Source: an uncultured Verrucomicrobiota bacterium
Lineage (GTDB): Bacteria; Verrucomicrobiota; Kiritimatiellia; CAIQIC01; Lenti-01
DNA: 41,689 nt
Reading direction: 5' to 3'
Assembly (NCBI GenBank): GCA_937872095.1
Contig: CALMNW010000054.1
Span: 1-41,689 of the forward strand
A model generated the notes under the pieces. That model was given only the letters and a program-made list of their open reading frames with translations. It was not told where the DNA came from and ran no database searches. The stretch's first letter is position 1. Each line of letters starts with the position of its first letter. Of this stretch, positions 5,349-12,478 are shown in pieces. The position numbers were made by a program, and so were the translations under genes.

Positions 5349-7610
5349 ATGAAGCAAATTTGCTGGCGGTTGGGTTGGGCGATCCTGCTGGGAACGATGG
5401 CGGGGTGCGGCGGGGGGCGCCCGGCGGGCGAGCCGACGACGGTGGCCGCGCTGGCGGAGCGCCTGGCCGATCCGCTCTGGCTGGCGCGGCTGGACCAGCC
5501 GGACACGATCCTGCACACCTCCTACGACCGCACGGGCGGCAACAACGACTACGGCACGTTCCTGCGCGACAGCGACACGCCGGGCTGGAAGGTGCTGGCG
5601 GACCTGAAGGGGCCGGGCTTCGTCTCGCGGGTTTGGTTCACGGGCGCGAAGGACGGCTTCCCGCATCGGTTCCGCTTCTATTTCGACGGCGAGAAAACGC
5701 CGCGGCTGGAGGGGGATATCAAGGAACTGTTCGGCGGGAAACAGGCGCCCTTCCTGGCGCCGCTGGCGGAATACAACAACTACTGCTGGTATTCGTTCGT
5801 GCCGCTGCCGTACGCGAAAGGCCTGCGGATCGAGTGCGAAGAGGGCCCGCGGGATGCGGACGGGTCGCCGCGCAAGGTGTACTACCAGATTTCGGAATCG
5901 GCGCTGCCGCGCGGAACGCCGGTCGAGACGTTCGCCTGGCCCCTGCCGGACCGCGACGTCGCCGCGCTGGAAAAGGCCCGGGCCGTCTGGGCGGCGGATC
6001 GGTTGCCCGCGGCGGGGGAGAAAACGGAAACCAAGCTGGAAGACTGGACGCAGGCCGTCTCGTTCGCCGGACCGGCCGTGATTCGGCGGCTGGAATTCGA
6101 GCCGGACTGGGCGCGAATTCCGGAAGAATCGCGCGACGCGATCCTGCGCGACTGGATGGTGACGATCCGCTACGACGGGAGCACGAACGAAAGCGTCCGG
6201 ATGCCTCTGGGGGACCTGTGCGGCATGCCGTGGCGCCGCGTGCGCGCGCATTCGCTCTATTTCGGGATGGAGGGCGATGCGCTCTTCTGCGCGTTTCCCA
6301 TGCCGTTCGCGAAATCGGCGGAAATCCGCCTCGAGGCCGGCCGTGTCGCGCCCGTGCCGCTGACGATCCGCGCCTGGGTCGATAAGCTCGCGGAATCGCC
6401 CGTCGGGGAACTGGGCTATTTCCACGCGGGCTGGTGGCGGACGACGCCGACCGACGTCGGGCGTCCGCATCCGATCCTGCGAGTGAAGGGCACCGGCAAA
6501 TACGTGGGGTGTTTGCTGTCCGTGGTGACGCTGGACGGCTCGTATTGGGCGCTGGAAGGCGACGAGAGCATCCGCAAAGACCGTGAAAAGACGCCCGGCT
6601 GGCTGGGGACGGGCCTGGAGGACTACTTCAACGGCGGCTGGTATTACCAGAACGTGATGGCGGGACCCACGCACGGGCTGTTCGTGAAAGAACCGTTCCG
6701 GACGGTGCAGTATCGCGTGCATGCGATGGATCCGTCGCGGTTCGAGTCGTCGCTGGACATGGCGTTCGAACGCGGGCCCGACCACGCCAGCCGCGCGTAT
6801 TTCGAAAGCGCGAGCTGGTATTATCTGGATCGGCCCCAGGCGGCGGACACGGTCCGGCTGCGGCCGGAGAACCGCGGTGTGCCGCAGGATCCCCGGCTGG
6901 ATCCGGCGGTGGCGATGACGGCGCTCTGGAACCACGAGCGGTTCGGCGATTGGCAGGGCGAGCGCGACGAACTGGCCGCGCGCCTCCGCCGCCAGGGCGC
7001 GCAATGGCCCGCGCCGGCCCGGCACATGCTGGAATTCCGGCTGGCGTTGCTGGACGAAAAGCTGGGCGGCCCGGATCCCGTGCCGCGATTCTTGGAAAGC
7101 GCAGACGAAACGGTCGCCACGGCGGCGGAAATGCTGCTGCGCCAAAAGCAGGGCGGGGGCGCCTTGGCGACCTTCTACGCCAACATGCCCGCCAAGCTGT
7201 TCATCGACGGCAAGGAAACGATGCAGGCCGGCCATCCCGAGCGTCCTGCCGCCGCGGTATTCGCCCTGCCGCCGGGGCCGCATATCCTCGCCATTCAGGC
7301 CCCCCGCCAGCGCTATCCGGATTGGGTGCAGCTGGCCATCCGCTGCCGAGACTCGTTCTTCGGAACGGACCCCACTTGGGAATTCGCGTTCAATCCGTCC
7401 GGCGATTGGGCTTCTGCGGGTTACGACGATTCCGGCTGGCTGGAAGCGGGCGGTTCCGGCGTAAAAGGCCCCCCTGAGGAACCGTATATCTGGGTCGAAC
7501 CCGATCCCTTCCTCGACATGGAATCCAAGGCCATTGGCCTGCGTCCCCTGACGGAATGGCCCGCGCAGGGCGGATTCGTCGTATACCGCAAAAAAATCGT
7601 CGTGCCGTAA
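5349..7610 (+). CDS. DUF2961 (GH172-like) glycoside hydrolase lipoprotein
   Basis: This encodes 753 residues. It begins with a lipoprotein signal (lipobox TMAGC, Cys20). The body carries the DUF2961 hallmarks: SYDRTGGNNDYGTF near residues 58-71, KGPGFVSRVWFTGA, and GTGLEDYFNGGWYY near 418-431. DUF2961 corresponds to glycoside hydrolase family 172, whose characterised members act on furanosides such as difructose anhydride and D-arabinan. The C-terminal 150 residues (around GDWASAGYDDSGW) look like a galactose-binding beta-sandwich. The protein is probably anchored in the cell envelope and degrades an external glycan. ATG 5349 is preceded by AAGGTGAGG. The gene is divergent from the sugar kinase/dehydratase operon. 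No transporter or regulator accompanies it, so this is not a polysaccharide utilisation locus in the classical sense. Confidence 0.8.
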   Translation: MKQICWRLGWAILLGTMAGCGGGRPAGEPTTVAALAERLADPLWLARLDQPDTILHTSYDRTGGNNDYGTFLRDSDTPGWKVLADLKGPGFVSRVWFTGAKDGFPHRFRFYFDGEKTPRLEGDIKELFGGKQAPFLAPLAEYNNYCWYSFVPLPYAKGLRIECEEGPRDADGSPRKVYYQISESALPRGTPVETFAWPLPDRDVAALEKARAVWAADRLPAAGEKTETKLEDWTQAVSFAGPAVIRRLEFEPDWARIPEESRDAILRDWMVTIRYDGSTNESVRMPLGDLCGMPWRRVRAHSLYFGMEGDALFCAFPMPFAKSAEIRLEAGRVAPVPLTIRAWVDKLAESPVGELGYFHAGWWRTTPTDVGRPHPILRVKGTGKYVGCLLSVVTLDGSYWALEGDESIRKDREKTPGWLGTGLEDYFNGGWYYQNVMAGPTHGLFVKEPFRTVQYRVHAMDPSRFESSLDMAFERGPDHASRAYFESASWYYLDRPQAADTVRLRPENRGVPQDPRLDPAVAMTALWNHERFGDWQGERDELAARLRRQGAQWPAPARHMLEFRLALLDEKLGGPDPVPRFLESADETVATAAEMLLRQKQGGGALATFYANMPAKLFIDGKETMQAGHPERPAAAVFALPPGPHILAIQAPRQRYPDWVQLAIRCRDSFFGTDPTWEFAFNPSGDWASAGYDDSGWLEAGGSGVKGPPEEPYIWVEPDPFLDMESKAIGLRPLTEWPAQGGFVVYRKKIVVP

Positions 7611-7631
7611 CGGGTTGTCTAAAAACGAAAT

Positions 7632-7660
7632 TTGGACTTGCGCACCCGGCTTGTTAGGAT
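7632..7660 (+). promoter_or_regulatory. Candidate promoter of the first STAS gene
   Basis: TTGGAC (7632-7637), a 17-nt spacer and TAGGAT (7655-7660) lie in the AT-richer gap between the hydrolase and the first STAS gene, leaving a leader of about 60 nt. Confidence 0.4.
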
Positions 7661-7727
7661 TACATTAAGCAACGGTTAATGATCGATTATTGTCATGCGT
7701 TTATGCATTTGCCGGGAGAGAAGAGCC

Positions 7728-8084
7728 ATGTCAGAAGCGGTAATGAACTTTGACGTCGAAGATTGCAACGGCATTCGATTGATCCACGTATCGGGGCCTT
7801 TGGACTCCGTGACCTACGACCAGTTCAAGCAGTTCATGGATCCCCAGCTGCGGCAAGCCCGTTCCCGCGTCGTGCTGGATTGCCAGAATCTGACCTACGT
7901 GAACAGCCGCGGCGTGACGCTGCTGTTGCATTACCAACGGACTTGCAAACTGGATTTTTCGTTTCTCGGCATCGCCGCGCTCCGTCCGCGCATCCTGCGG
8001 AACATGCAATTGCTGGGGCTGGACAAGCTGATGACGTGGTTTCCCACGATCGAAGAAGCCTTGCAGACGGCGGCGGCTTCGTAG
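7728..8084 (+). CDS. STAS-domain anti-sigma factor antagonist-like protein (copy 1)
   Basis: This encodes 118 residues forming one STAS domain of the SpoIIAA/RsbV type. Beta strands at the start (RLIHVSGPLDSVT) and the loop LTYVNSRGVTLL are typical; Ser68 in VNSRG aligns with the phosphorylated Ser of SpoIIAA (DSSG). Such proteins bind an anti-sigma factor or other partner when unphosphorylated. GGAGAGAAGAG precedes ATG 7728; the upstream TG-rich frame start is less likely. A second STAS gene follows 180 bases downstream with about half of its residues identical, so they arose by duplication. A SpoIIE-type phosphatase that could dephosphorylate them lies at 30952-32667; no serine kinase is visible here. 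Confidence 0.88.
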   Translation: MSEAVMNFDVEDCNGIRLIHVSGPLDSVTYDQFKQFMDPQLRQARSRVVLDCQNLTYVNSRGVTLLLHYQRTCKLDFSFLGIAALRPRILRNMQLLGLDKLMTWFPTIEEALQTAAAS

Positions 8085-8181
8085 GAAATCCGGCGGCGGC
8101 CAAACGCCGGACGGGAAGGGGCAGAGTGCGTTCCGCGATTTTGCTTCGGGATAATTGTGTCGCGCGGGCGGATTTTTTGGG

Positions 8182-8209
8182 GTGACAACGGCGGCGGACG
8201 TGCTTTAAT
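8182..8209 (+). promoter_or_regulatory. Candidate promoter of the second STAS gene
   Basis: GTGACA (8182-8187), 16 nt and TTTAAT (8204-8209) precede the gene by 54 nt. The leader contains a small hairpin TCCAGA-GAA-TCTGGA (8226-8240) shortly before the ribosome-binding site. A private promoter would allow the two paralogues to be expressed differently. Confidence 0.4.
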
Positions 8210-8263
8210 GAAAACGCTCGCCGGTTCCAGAGAATCTGGAGCGGGAGTTTGGGAGAAGTGGGC

Positions 8264-8620
8264 ATGTCGGATGCCGTGTTGACGACGCAGATCGAAAACC
8301 GCGATGGAGTCCAGGTGATCCATATCTCGGGTCCGCTGGATTCCATGACCCACGACCGGTTCAAGGACCTGCTGGATCCCATGGTCAACCAGTCGCGCAT
8401 CCGCGTCGTGCTGGATTGCGAAAACCTGTCTTACGTGAACAGCAAAGGCTTGGCCTTGCTGGGCCGCTACCAGCGGATCGCGCTCCAGAACCTGTCGTTT
8501 CTGGGCATTGCCGCGCTGAACAAGCGGATTACCAAGACCATCGAATTGCTCGGCATGAGCAAATTGGTGAAGCTCTATCCCACCGTCACGGAGGCCATGC
8601 AGGCGGCATCGGTCGTCTGA
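8264..8620 (+). CDS. STAS-domain anti-sigma factor antagonist-like protein (copy 2)
   Basis: This encodes 118 residues, the same length as the upstream STAS protein and colinear with it. The phosphoacceptor loop is LSYVNSKGLALLG with Ser68 at the SpoIIAA-like position. Conserved blocks shared with the first copy include HISGPLDS/HVSGPLDS, RVVLDC and SFLGIAAL. ATG 8264 is preceded by GGGAGAAGTGGG; a TTG at 8249 in the same frame would overlap that ribosome-binding site and is rejected. The protein probably works by partner switching, like its sister. Conservation of the Ser in both copies suggests that both are regulated by phosphorylation, possibly toward different partners. Confidence 0.88.
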   Translation: MSDAVLTTQIENRDGVQVIHISGPLDSMTHDRFKDLLDPMVNQSRIRVVLDCENLSYVNSKGLALLGRYQRIALQNLSFLGIAALNKRITKTIELLGMSKLVKLYPTVTEAMQAASVV

Positions 8621-8643
8621 CCGGGCCGTTGCGGGTTCGGGGC

Positions 8644-9570
8644 ATGCGGGAACGCGATTTCATTCGGAAACACGTGGCGGCGCTGGCCGCCGTTTCAACT
8701 TTGGTCGGCGTCGCCGTCTTGGTTTCCTGGTGGCGCTCTTCCGCGGTTCCGGAACCGGATGCGTCTGCCTTTCGGCCCGCGGCGGTCGCCGCCGCGGTCG
8801 TTCCGCCTGCGTCGCCCGCGAAAGCCACCGCCGTTCCCGCCGTGCCCCGGTCTCCGTCCCTCGCGAATTCCGCGAAAACGGAAACCGAGCGGGAGCTGGA
8901 GAAGAAGGCTTTCCGGCTGGAGATGGAAAACGCCAAGTTGCGCGGCCGGCTCGACGACATGCTCAACTGGATCTTGGACAACGTGCGCGGCACCTTTCCC
9001 CTGCCGGACCGCCAGATGGCCAACCTCCGGGTGGTGCCGGTCGACACGAACATGGAAGTGAGCGCCGATCTTGCCGAGGTGCTGCGGCTGGACGATGCGG
9101 AAATCGACCGCCTGGACAACGCGTTCATCGGCACGCGCGCCGTGTTGCGGGAGCTCGAGACCGAAAAAATCTCCGTGGACCAGCCCGCCGAAAAGCAGGT
9201 GGTGCTGAGCATCCCGCCCTACGCGGAGGAAGGCCAGTTCGTGCGCGAGGAACTGTATGCCGAACTCAAGCAGACGCTGGGGCCGGCGCGTTTCGACCGC
9301 TTCCGGCAGATCGCCGAAGCCGGGCTGGAAGAAAAATTCGAGCATTTCGGCGAGGTGGACCGCACCCTCGAATTCGAGGAAGTGACGGATGCCGCCTCCG
9401 GCGAGGCGCAACTGTTCGTTCGCGATGAACGCGTGCTGCCCAGCAAGGACGATCCCCTGCGGGTGGACGTCGCGGCTTCCGAGCGCCTGGTCACCGAGCT
9501 GCCCGACGAATATTACGCCTATTGGAACTGGCTGCCCGACTACGTGACCCGCTTCGCCCGGAACAACTGA
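8644..9570 (+). CDS. Membrane-anchored coiled-coil protein of unknown function
   Basis: This encodes 308 residues that I do not recognise as a named family. The N-terminus has one hydrophobic segment (about 11-28) that could be a signal anchor. A Pro/Ala-rich linker follows to about residue 75. A charged helix (TERELEKKAFRLEMENAKLRGRL) then looks like a coiled coil, and the C-terminal region is acidic and alpha/beta-like. The topology would put most of the protein in the periplasm. ATG 8644 starts only 23 nt after the STAS gene and has a G-rich but weak ribosome-binding site. Its stop overlaps the next gene by one base (TGATG), so these two membrane proteins are probably co-translated and may act together, perhaps with the STAS gene. 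Confidence 0.65.
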   Translation: MRERDFIRKHVAALAAVSTLVGVAVLVSWWRSSAVPEPDASAFRPAAVAAAVVPPASPAKATAVPAVPRSPSLANSAKTETERELEKKAFRLEMENAKLRGRLDDMLNWILDNVRGTFPLPDRQMANLRVVPVDTNMEVSADLAEVLRLDDAEIDRLDNAFIGTRAVLRELETEKISVDQPAEKQVVLSIPPYAEEGQFVREELYAELKQTLGPARFDRFRQIAEAGLEEKFEHFGEVDRTLEFEEVTDAASGEAQLFVRDERVLPSKDDPLRVDVAASERLVTELPDEYYAYWNWLPDYVTRFARNN

Positions 9571-10271
9571 TGAAACCGACGCTGCCCAGCGGCGAGGACA
9601 TGGCCGCGTTCGCCGCGCGTCGGTTGCGCCGGCAACAAGAAGAAAAAACCCGCCGTTCCGCCTTCCAGAACCGGTTCCGGTGGATCCTGCTCGTGTTCGC
9701 CGCCTTGCTGCTGGCGGCGTTGCTGGCCGATTTGAAGAATATTGCCCGCGGCCTCGGCAGCCGGAATCGGGGCGGGCAAACTTCGCACCGGGGCGACGCG
9801 GCGGATATCGCCGCCGGTATGGACGATCCCCGGTACGTCGATCCGTCGGGGTTGTTCAGCCTGGTGCCGCCGCGGAACTGGGTGAAGTTGGGCGACTCCG
9901 CCAATCCGTTCTACAACGCGACGTTCCAAGGCCCCTACGGCATGGATTTGTGCATCCAGGTCGTGAAGACCAACGGCCCGACCTTCGAGGGGCTGATCGA
10001 CAAATTGAAACAGGTCGAGCGCAATCTCTCCGCCGACACGCACATGGACGTCGTCTACGTGGGGCCGCACCGCGCCGTGAAGCGTTCCGTGCAGCTGTTC
10101 CGCAATCGCGTGCTGCTGTTGGATTTCCTGACGGGCGATCTGGCGCACCACGTGCAGTTCAGCGCGCCGACGGATCTGTACGAACGATACGAGCCGCTTT
10201 TCCTGCGGTTGATGGAGACCTACGAGGCCGGCCGCATCCTGCCCGTTTCCGAAGCTTCCGCTTCGCCCTGA
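9570..10271 (+). CDS. Single-pass membrane protein of unknown function
   Basis: This encodes 233 residues. A basic cytoplasmic segment (RRLRRQQEEKTRR) precedes one transmembrane helix (about 38-54). The external domain begins with SGLFSLVPPRNWVKLGDS. That opening, a lipophilic strand followed by PxxW, resembles PsbP/DUF1795-type domains, but the likeness is weak and no function is claimed. The ATG overlaps the stop of the preceding gene, which indicates translational coupling with another membrane-anchored protein. The gene ends convergent to the SH3-domain gene. Confidence 0.65.
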   Translation: MKPTLPSGEDMAAFAARRLRRQQEEKTRRSAFQNRFRWILLVFAALLLAALLADLKNIARGLGSRNRGGQTSHRGDAADIAAGMDDPRYVDPSGLFSLVPPRNWVKLGDSANPFYNATFQGPYGMDLCIQVVKTNGPTFEGLIDKLKQVERNLSADTHMDVVYVGPHRAVKRSVQLFRNRVLLLDFLTGDLAHHVQFSAPTDLYERYEPLFLRLMETYEAGRILPVSEASASP

Positions 10272-10330
10272 CCCTGCATTTTCCCGGATGAATCCGCGGT
10301 TTTCGCGCCGACGCGTCCCCCGCCCCCATT

Positions 10331-10352
10331 TATGTTATTTATAAATAACATA
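10331..10352. repeat. 22-bp perfect AT-only-core palindrome between convergent genes
   Basis: Bases 10331-10352 read the same on both strands: the left half is TATGTTATTTA. They form an AT-rich island in a GC-rich region, between the 3' ends of two convergent genes. A GC hairpin CGCG-GTTTT-CGCG lies some 30 bases before. It could be a protein-binding site or part of a bidirectional terminator. Confidence 0.5.
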
Positions 10353-10413
10353 TATGGAATTTGTAAAATGGTGGGCAACGGTTTCGTTGATCGCGGGGAA
10401 CGGGGAAAATCCG

Positions 10414-11394
10414 CTAGCGTTTTTCGGCGGGGAGTTCCTGCACCTGGTCGGGCACGAGCACCGGCGCGGCGGCGCCTTGGATCCAATACTGGCGGCCCTT
10501 GAGCAGAACGCGCTTGTCTTGCAGGCTGCGGAACTTGGAGGCCTCGCCGTAGACGTGGCAGAGGATCTTCCAGCGGTTGTCCTGCCAGCTGACCACGCGA
10601 TAGCGGGTGGGCGCTTCGTTGATCAACGGCGCCGCGCGCAGCTCGCCTTCGACCTCCGTCAGGCGGCCTTGGCCTTCCAGCGGGATGAGCTTGAGATTGG
10701 CCGGGGCCGGTACGGGAATTTCGCGGACCGCGGAATCCTTTTCCGGGACGGAAGGAGCCACGATGGGCGTCGGCAGATCGACGGGCGGCATCGCCGGGAC
10801 TTCGGGAACCTCTTTTTCGGCTTTGGCCTTGTTTTTGCGCTTTTTGGAGGCTTTTTCGGCCTTTTTCGGCTCTTCCGAGGGGTTTTCAGCCGATTTTTCG
10901 TCGATTTTCGCCGTTTTTTCCGCGGTTTCGACCGCCGGAGCGTCGCCGGACAGGATTTCGACGTATTCGCGGCTGATCCAGAGGCGCGCCGAGGCCGGCG
11001 GGGCGATTTTGAGCCATTCGGCGACTTCCTCGCCGCGCGGTTCGACGGTTTCGCCCAGTTCGACCGTGCAGACGACGTTGTAGGCGATGCCCGGCCCGGC
11101 GCGGACGTTGACGCGGTTGGCACCGATGGTGTTCGCCGGCGTCTGGACGAAGCTCTTGGTGATCCACAGGTCGGCCGCGGCGGGCGCGGCGATTTCGACC
11201 CATTCCTCGCCGATCTCGTACGCGGTGAGCCGTTCGTCGTAGCGGGCCTGGGCGACGACTTCGGAGGTCAACAGCGCTTTGGCCCGCAAATTGACGTTGT
11301 CGGCCGTGACGCGCACGGGGGTCTGGGCGGAAACGAGCGTGGAGGCGGCCGCGAAGAGGACCGCGCCGAACAGGATGGCCTTGGACGTATTCAT
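10414..11394 (-). CDS. Secreted bacterial SH3-domain protein
   Basis: This encodes 326 residues with a signal peptide (residues 1-23, cleavage after VSA). Two SH3b domains follow (about 27-85 and 92-150), each with the VNLRA / VNVRAGPG signature of peptidoglycan- or surface-binding SH3 repeats. A long Lys/Glu/Pro/Ala-rich linker (about 155-235) leads to a C-terminal domain with RYRVVSWQDNRWKILCHVYG. It is likely a periplasmic protein that binds the cell wall; its partner is unknown. There is no Shine-Dalgarno sequence before ATG 11394. A promoter-like TTGCCG-N17-TATTCT ends eight nt upstream, so the mRNA may be leaderless. It is divergent from parB. Confidence 0.8.
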   Translation of the reverse strand: MNTSKAILFGAVLFAAASTLVSAQTPVRVTADNVNLRAKALLTSEVVAQARYDERLTAYEIGEEWVEIAAPAAADLWITKSFVQTPANTIGANRVNVRAGPGIAYNVVCTVELGETVEPRGEEVAEWLKIAPPASARLWISREYVEILSGDAPAVETAEKTAKIDEKSAENPSEEPKKAEKASKKRKNKAKAEKEVPEVPAMPPVDLPTPIVAPSVPEKDSAVREIPVPAPANLKLIPLEGQGRLTEVEGELRAAPLINEAPTRYRVVSWQDNRWKILCHVYGEASKFRSLQDKRVLLKGRQYWIQGAAAPVLVPDQVQELPAEKR

Positions 11395-11402
11395 GGCGAT
11401 AG

Positions 11403-11431
11403 AGAATACGGGGAGAAGCGCGGATCGGCAA
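11403..11431 (-). promoter_or_regulatory. Candidate leaderless promoter of the SH3 gene
   Basis: On the minus strand TTGCCG (11431-11426), exactly 17 nt, then TATTCT (11408-11403). The -10 box ends eight nt before ATG 11394, so initiation at the usual distance would start the mRNA at the start codon. Confidence 0.5.
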
Positions 11432-11441
11432 TTCTGAATTA

Positions 11442-11470
11442 TTGCTTGTTGGGGGCGTTTGGAGTAGAAA
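11442..11470 (+). promoter_or_regulatory. Candidate leaderless promoter of parB
   Basis: TTGCTT (11442-11447), 17 nt, TAGAAA (11465-11470), then eight nt to ATG 11479, with no Shine-Dalgarno sequence in between. It lies back to back with the promoter of the SH3 gene. Confidence 0.5.
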
Positions 11471-11478
11471 AGCCAATC

Positions 11479-12462
11479 ATGTCTACACAACCGAAACACA
11501 GGGGCTTGGGCCGGGGGCTGGACGCGCTGATCAAGGGAGGCGCCACCCGCCCGGGTACGCAGCCGGCGAAGACCGCCGCTCCGGCGGCCGCCGCGGCGCA
11601 CGCCAAGCCGGCCGCTCCGGGGGGCAAAAACGCGGTCCATCTGGTTCCCGTCCACAAGATCCAAAAGGGACCGTGGCAGCCGCGCCGGCATTTCGCGGAG
11701 GAAGCCCTGAAGGAATTGGCGGATTCCATCCGGGAAAAAGGCGTGTTGGAACCGGTTTGGCTGCGGCAGGCGGGGGAAATCTTCCATCTGATCGCCGGCG
11801 AGCGGCGCTTCCGCGCGGCGCAGGTGGCGGGACTGGCGGAAATCCCGGCGCTGTTGCACGAGGTGAGCGATCTCGAGGCGCGGGAGATGTCGCTGATCGA
11901 GAATCTCCAGCGGGCCGATCTGGACCTGATCGAGGAGGCGGAGGGCTATCGCGACCTGATGCGGGAGGCGGGCCTGACGCAGGAAGAGGTGTCCAAGCGG
12001 ATCGGCAAGGCGCGCGCCACGGTGGCGAACGCGTTGCGCCTGCTGGATCTGTCCGAGGCCATCAAGCGGGCGCTGTCCGCCGGAACGCTGTCCGCCGGCC
12101 ATGCGAAGGTGCTGTTGGGCGTGGACCCGAACGACCGCGATTTGCTGGCGGCGCGAACGGTGACGCAGGGGCTGTCCGTGCGCGCGCTGGAAAAACTGGT
12201 GGCCGGCCTGGGCCGGGCCAAAGGCGGGCAAAAGAAAACCGAGCCGAAAAAAGCCGGTGGCGCGCTCGACGAGAAGAGCGCCAAGCAATTGAAATTCCTC
12301 GCCGACCGCATGCAGCAGGAACTGGGCACGAAGGTGCTGCTGTCGCCGGCGCGCCAGCTGGCGGACGGCAAGCGCGAGATGGGGCGCATCGTGATCGAGT
12401 TTTTCGACAACGAGGATTTGTCGCGCCTGCTGGAGACGCTGAACCTCGGCGATCTGGCCTGA
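11479..12462 (+). CDS. parB: Chromosome partitioning protein ParB
   Basis: This encodes 327 residues in the canonical ParB order. The N-terminal RGLGRGLDALIKG is the ParA-stimulating peptide seen in chromosomal ParB. A Lys/Ala-rich linker follows, then the ParB/Srx CTPase domain with GERRFRAAQ (about residue 112) and ENLQRADLDLIEEA. The helix-turn-helix is GLTQEEVSKRIGKARATVANALRLLDL. A C-terminal dimerisation segment ends the protein. It loads on parS and organises the origin region. No parA is adjacent, which is unusual because parA normally precedes parB; no parS-like 16-mer was seen nearby. The start lacks a ribosome-binding site and has a promoter eight nt upstream. Confidence 0.92.
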   Translation: MSTQPKHRGLGRGLDALIKGGATRPGTQPAKTAAPAAAAAHAKPAAPGGKNAVHLVPVHKIQKGPWQPRRHFAEEALKELADSIREKGVLEPVWLRQAGEIFHLIAGERRFRAAQVAGLAEIPALLHEVSDLEAREMSLIENLQRADLDLIEEAEGYRDLMREAGLTQEEVSKRIGKARATVANALRLLDLSEAIKRALSAGTLSAGHAKVLLGVDPNDRDLLAARTVTQGLSVRALEKLVAGLGRAKGGQKKTEPKKAGGALDEKSAKQLKFLADRMQQELGTKVLLSPARQLADGKREMGRIVIEFFDNEDLSRLLETLNLGDLA

Positions 12463-12478
12463 CGAAGGGGAACGCGCG

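Noticed and set aside
4257-7283. Long open frames opposite to the sugar and hydrolase genes
   Set aside because: They are antisense, rich in Arg/Ala/Pro, without domains or ribosome-binding sites, and are explained by the high GC of the true genes. The same holds opposite the giant gene.
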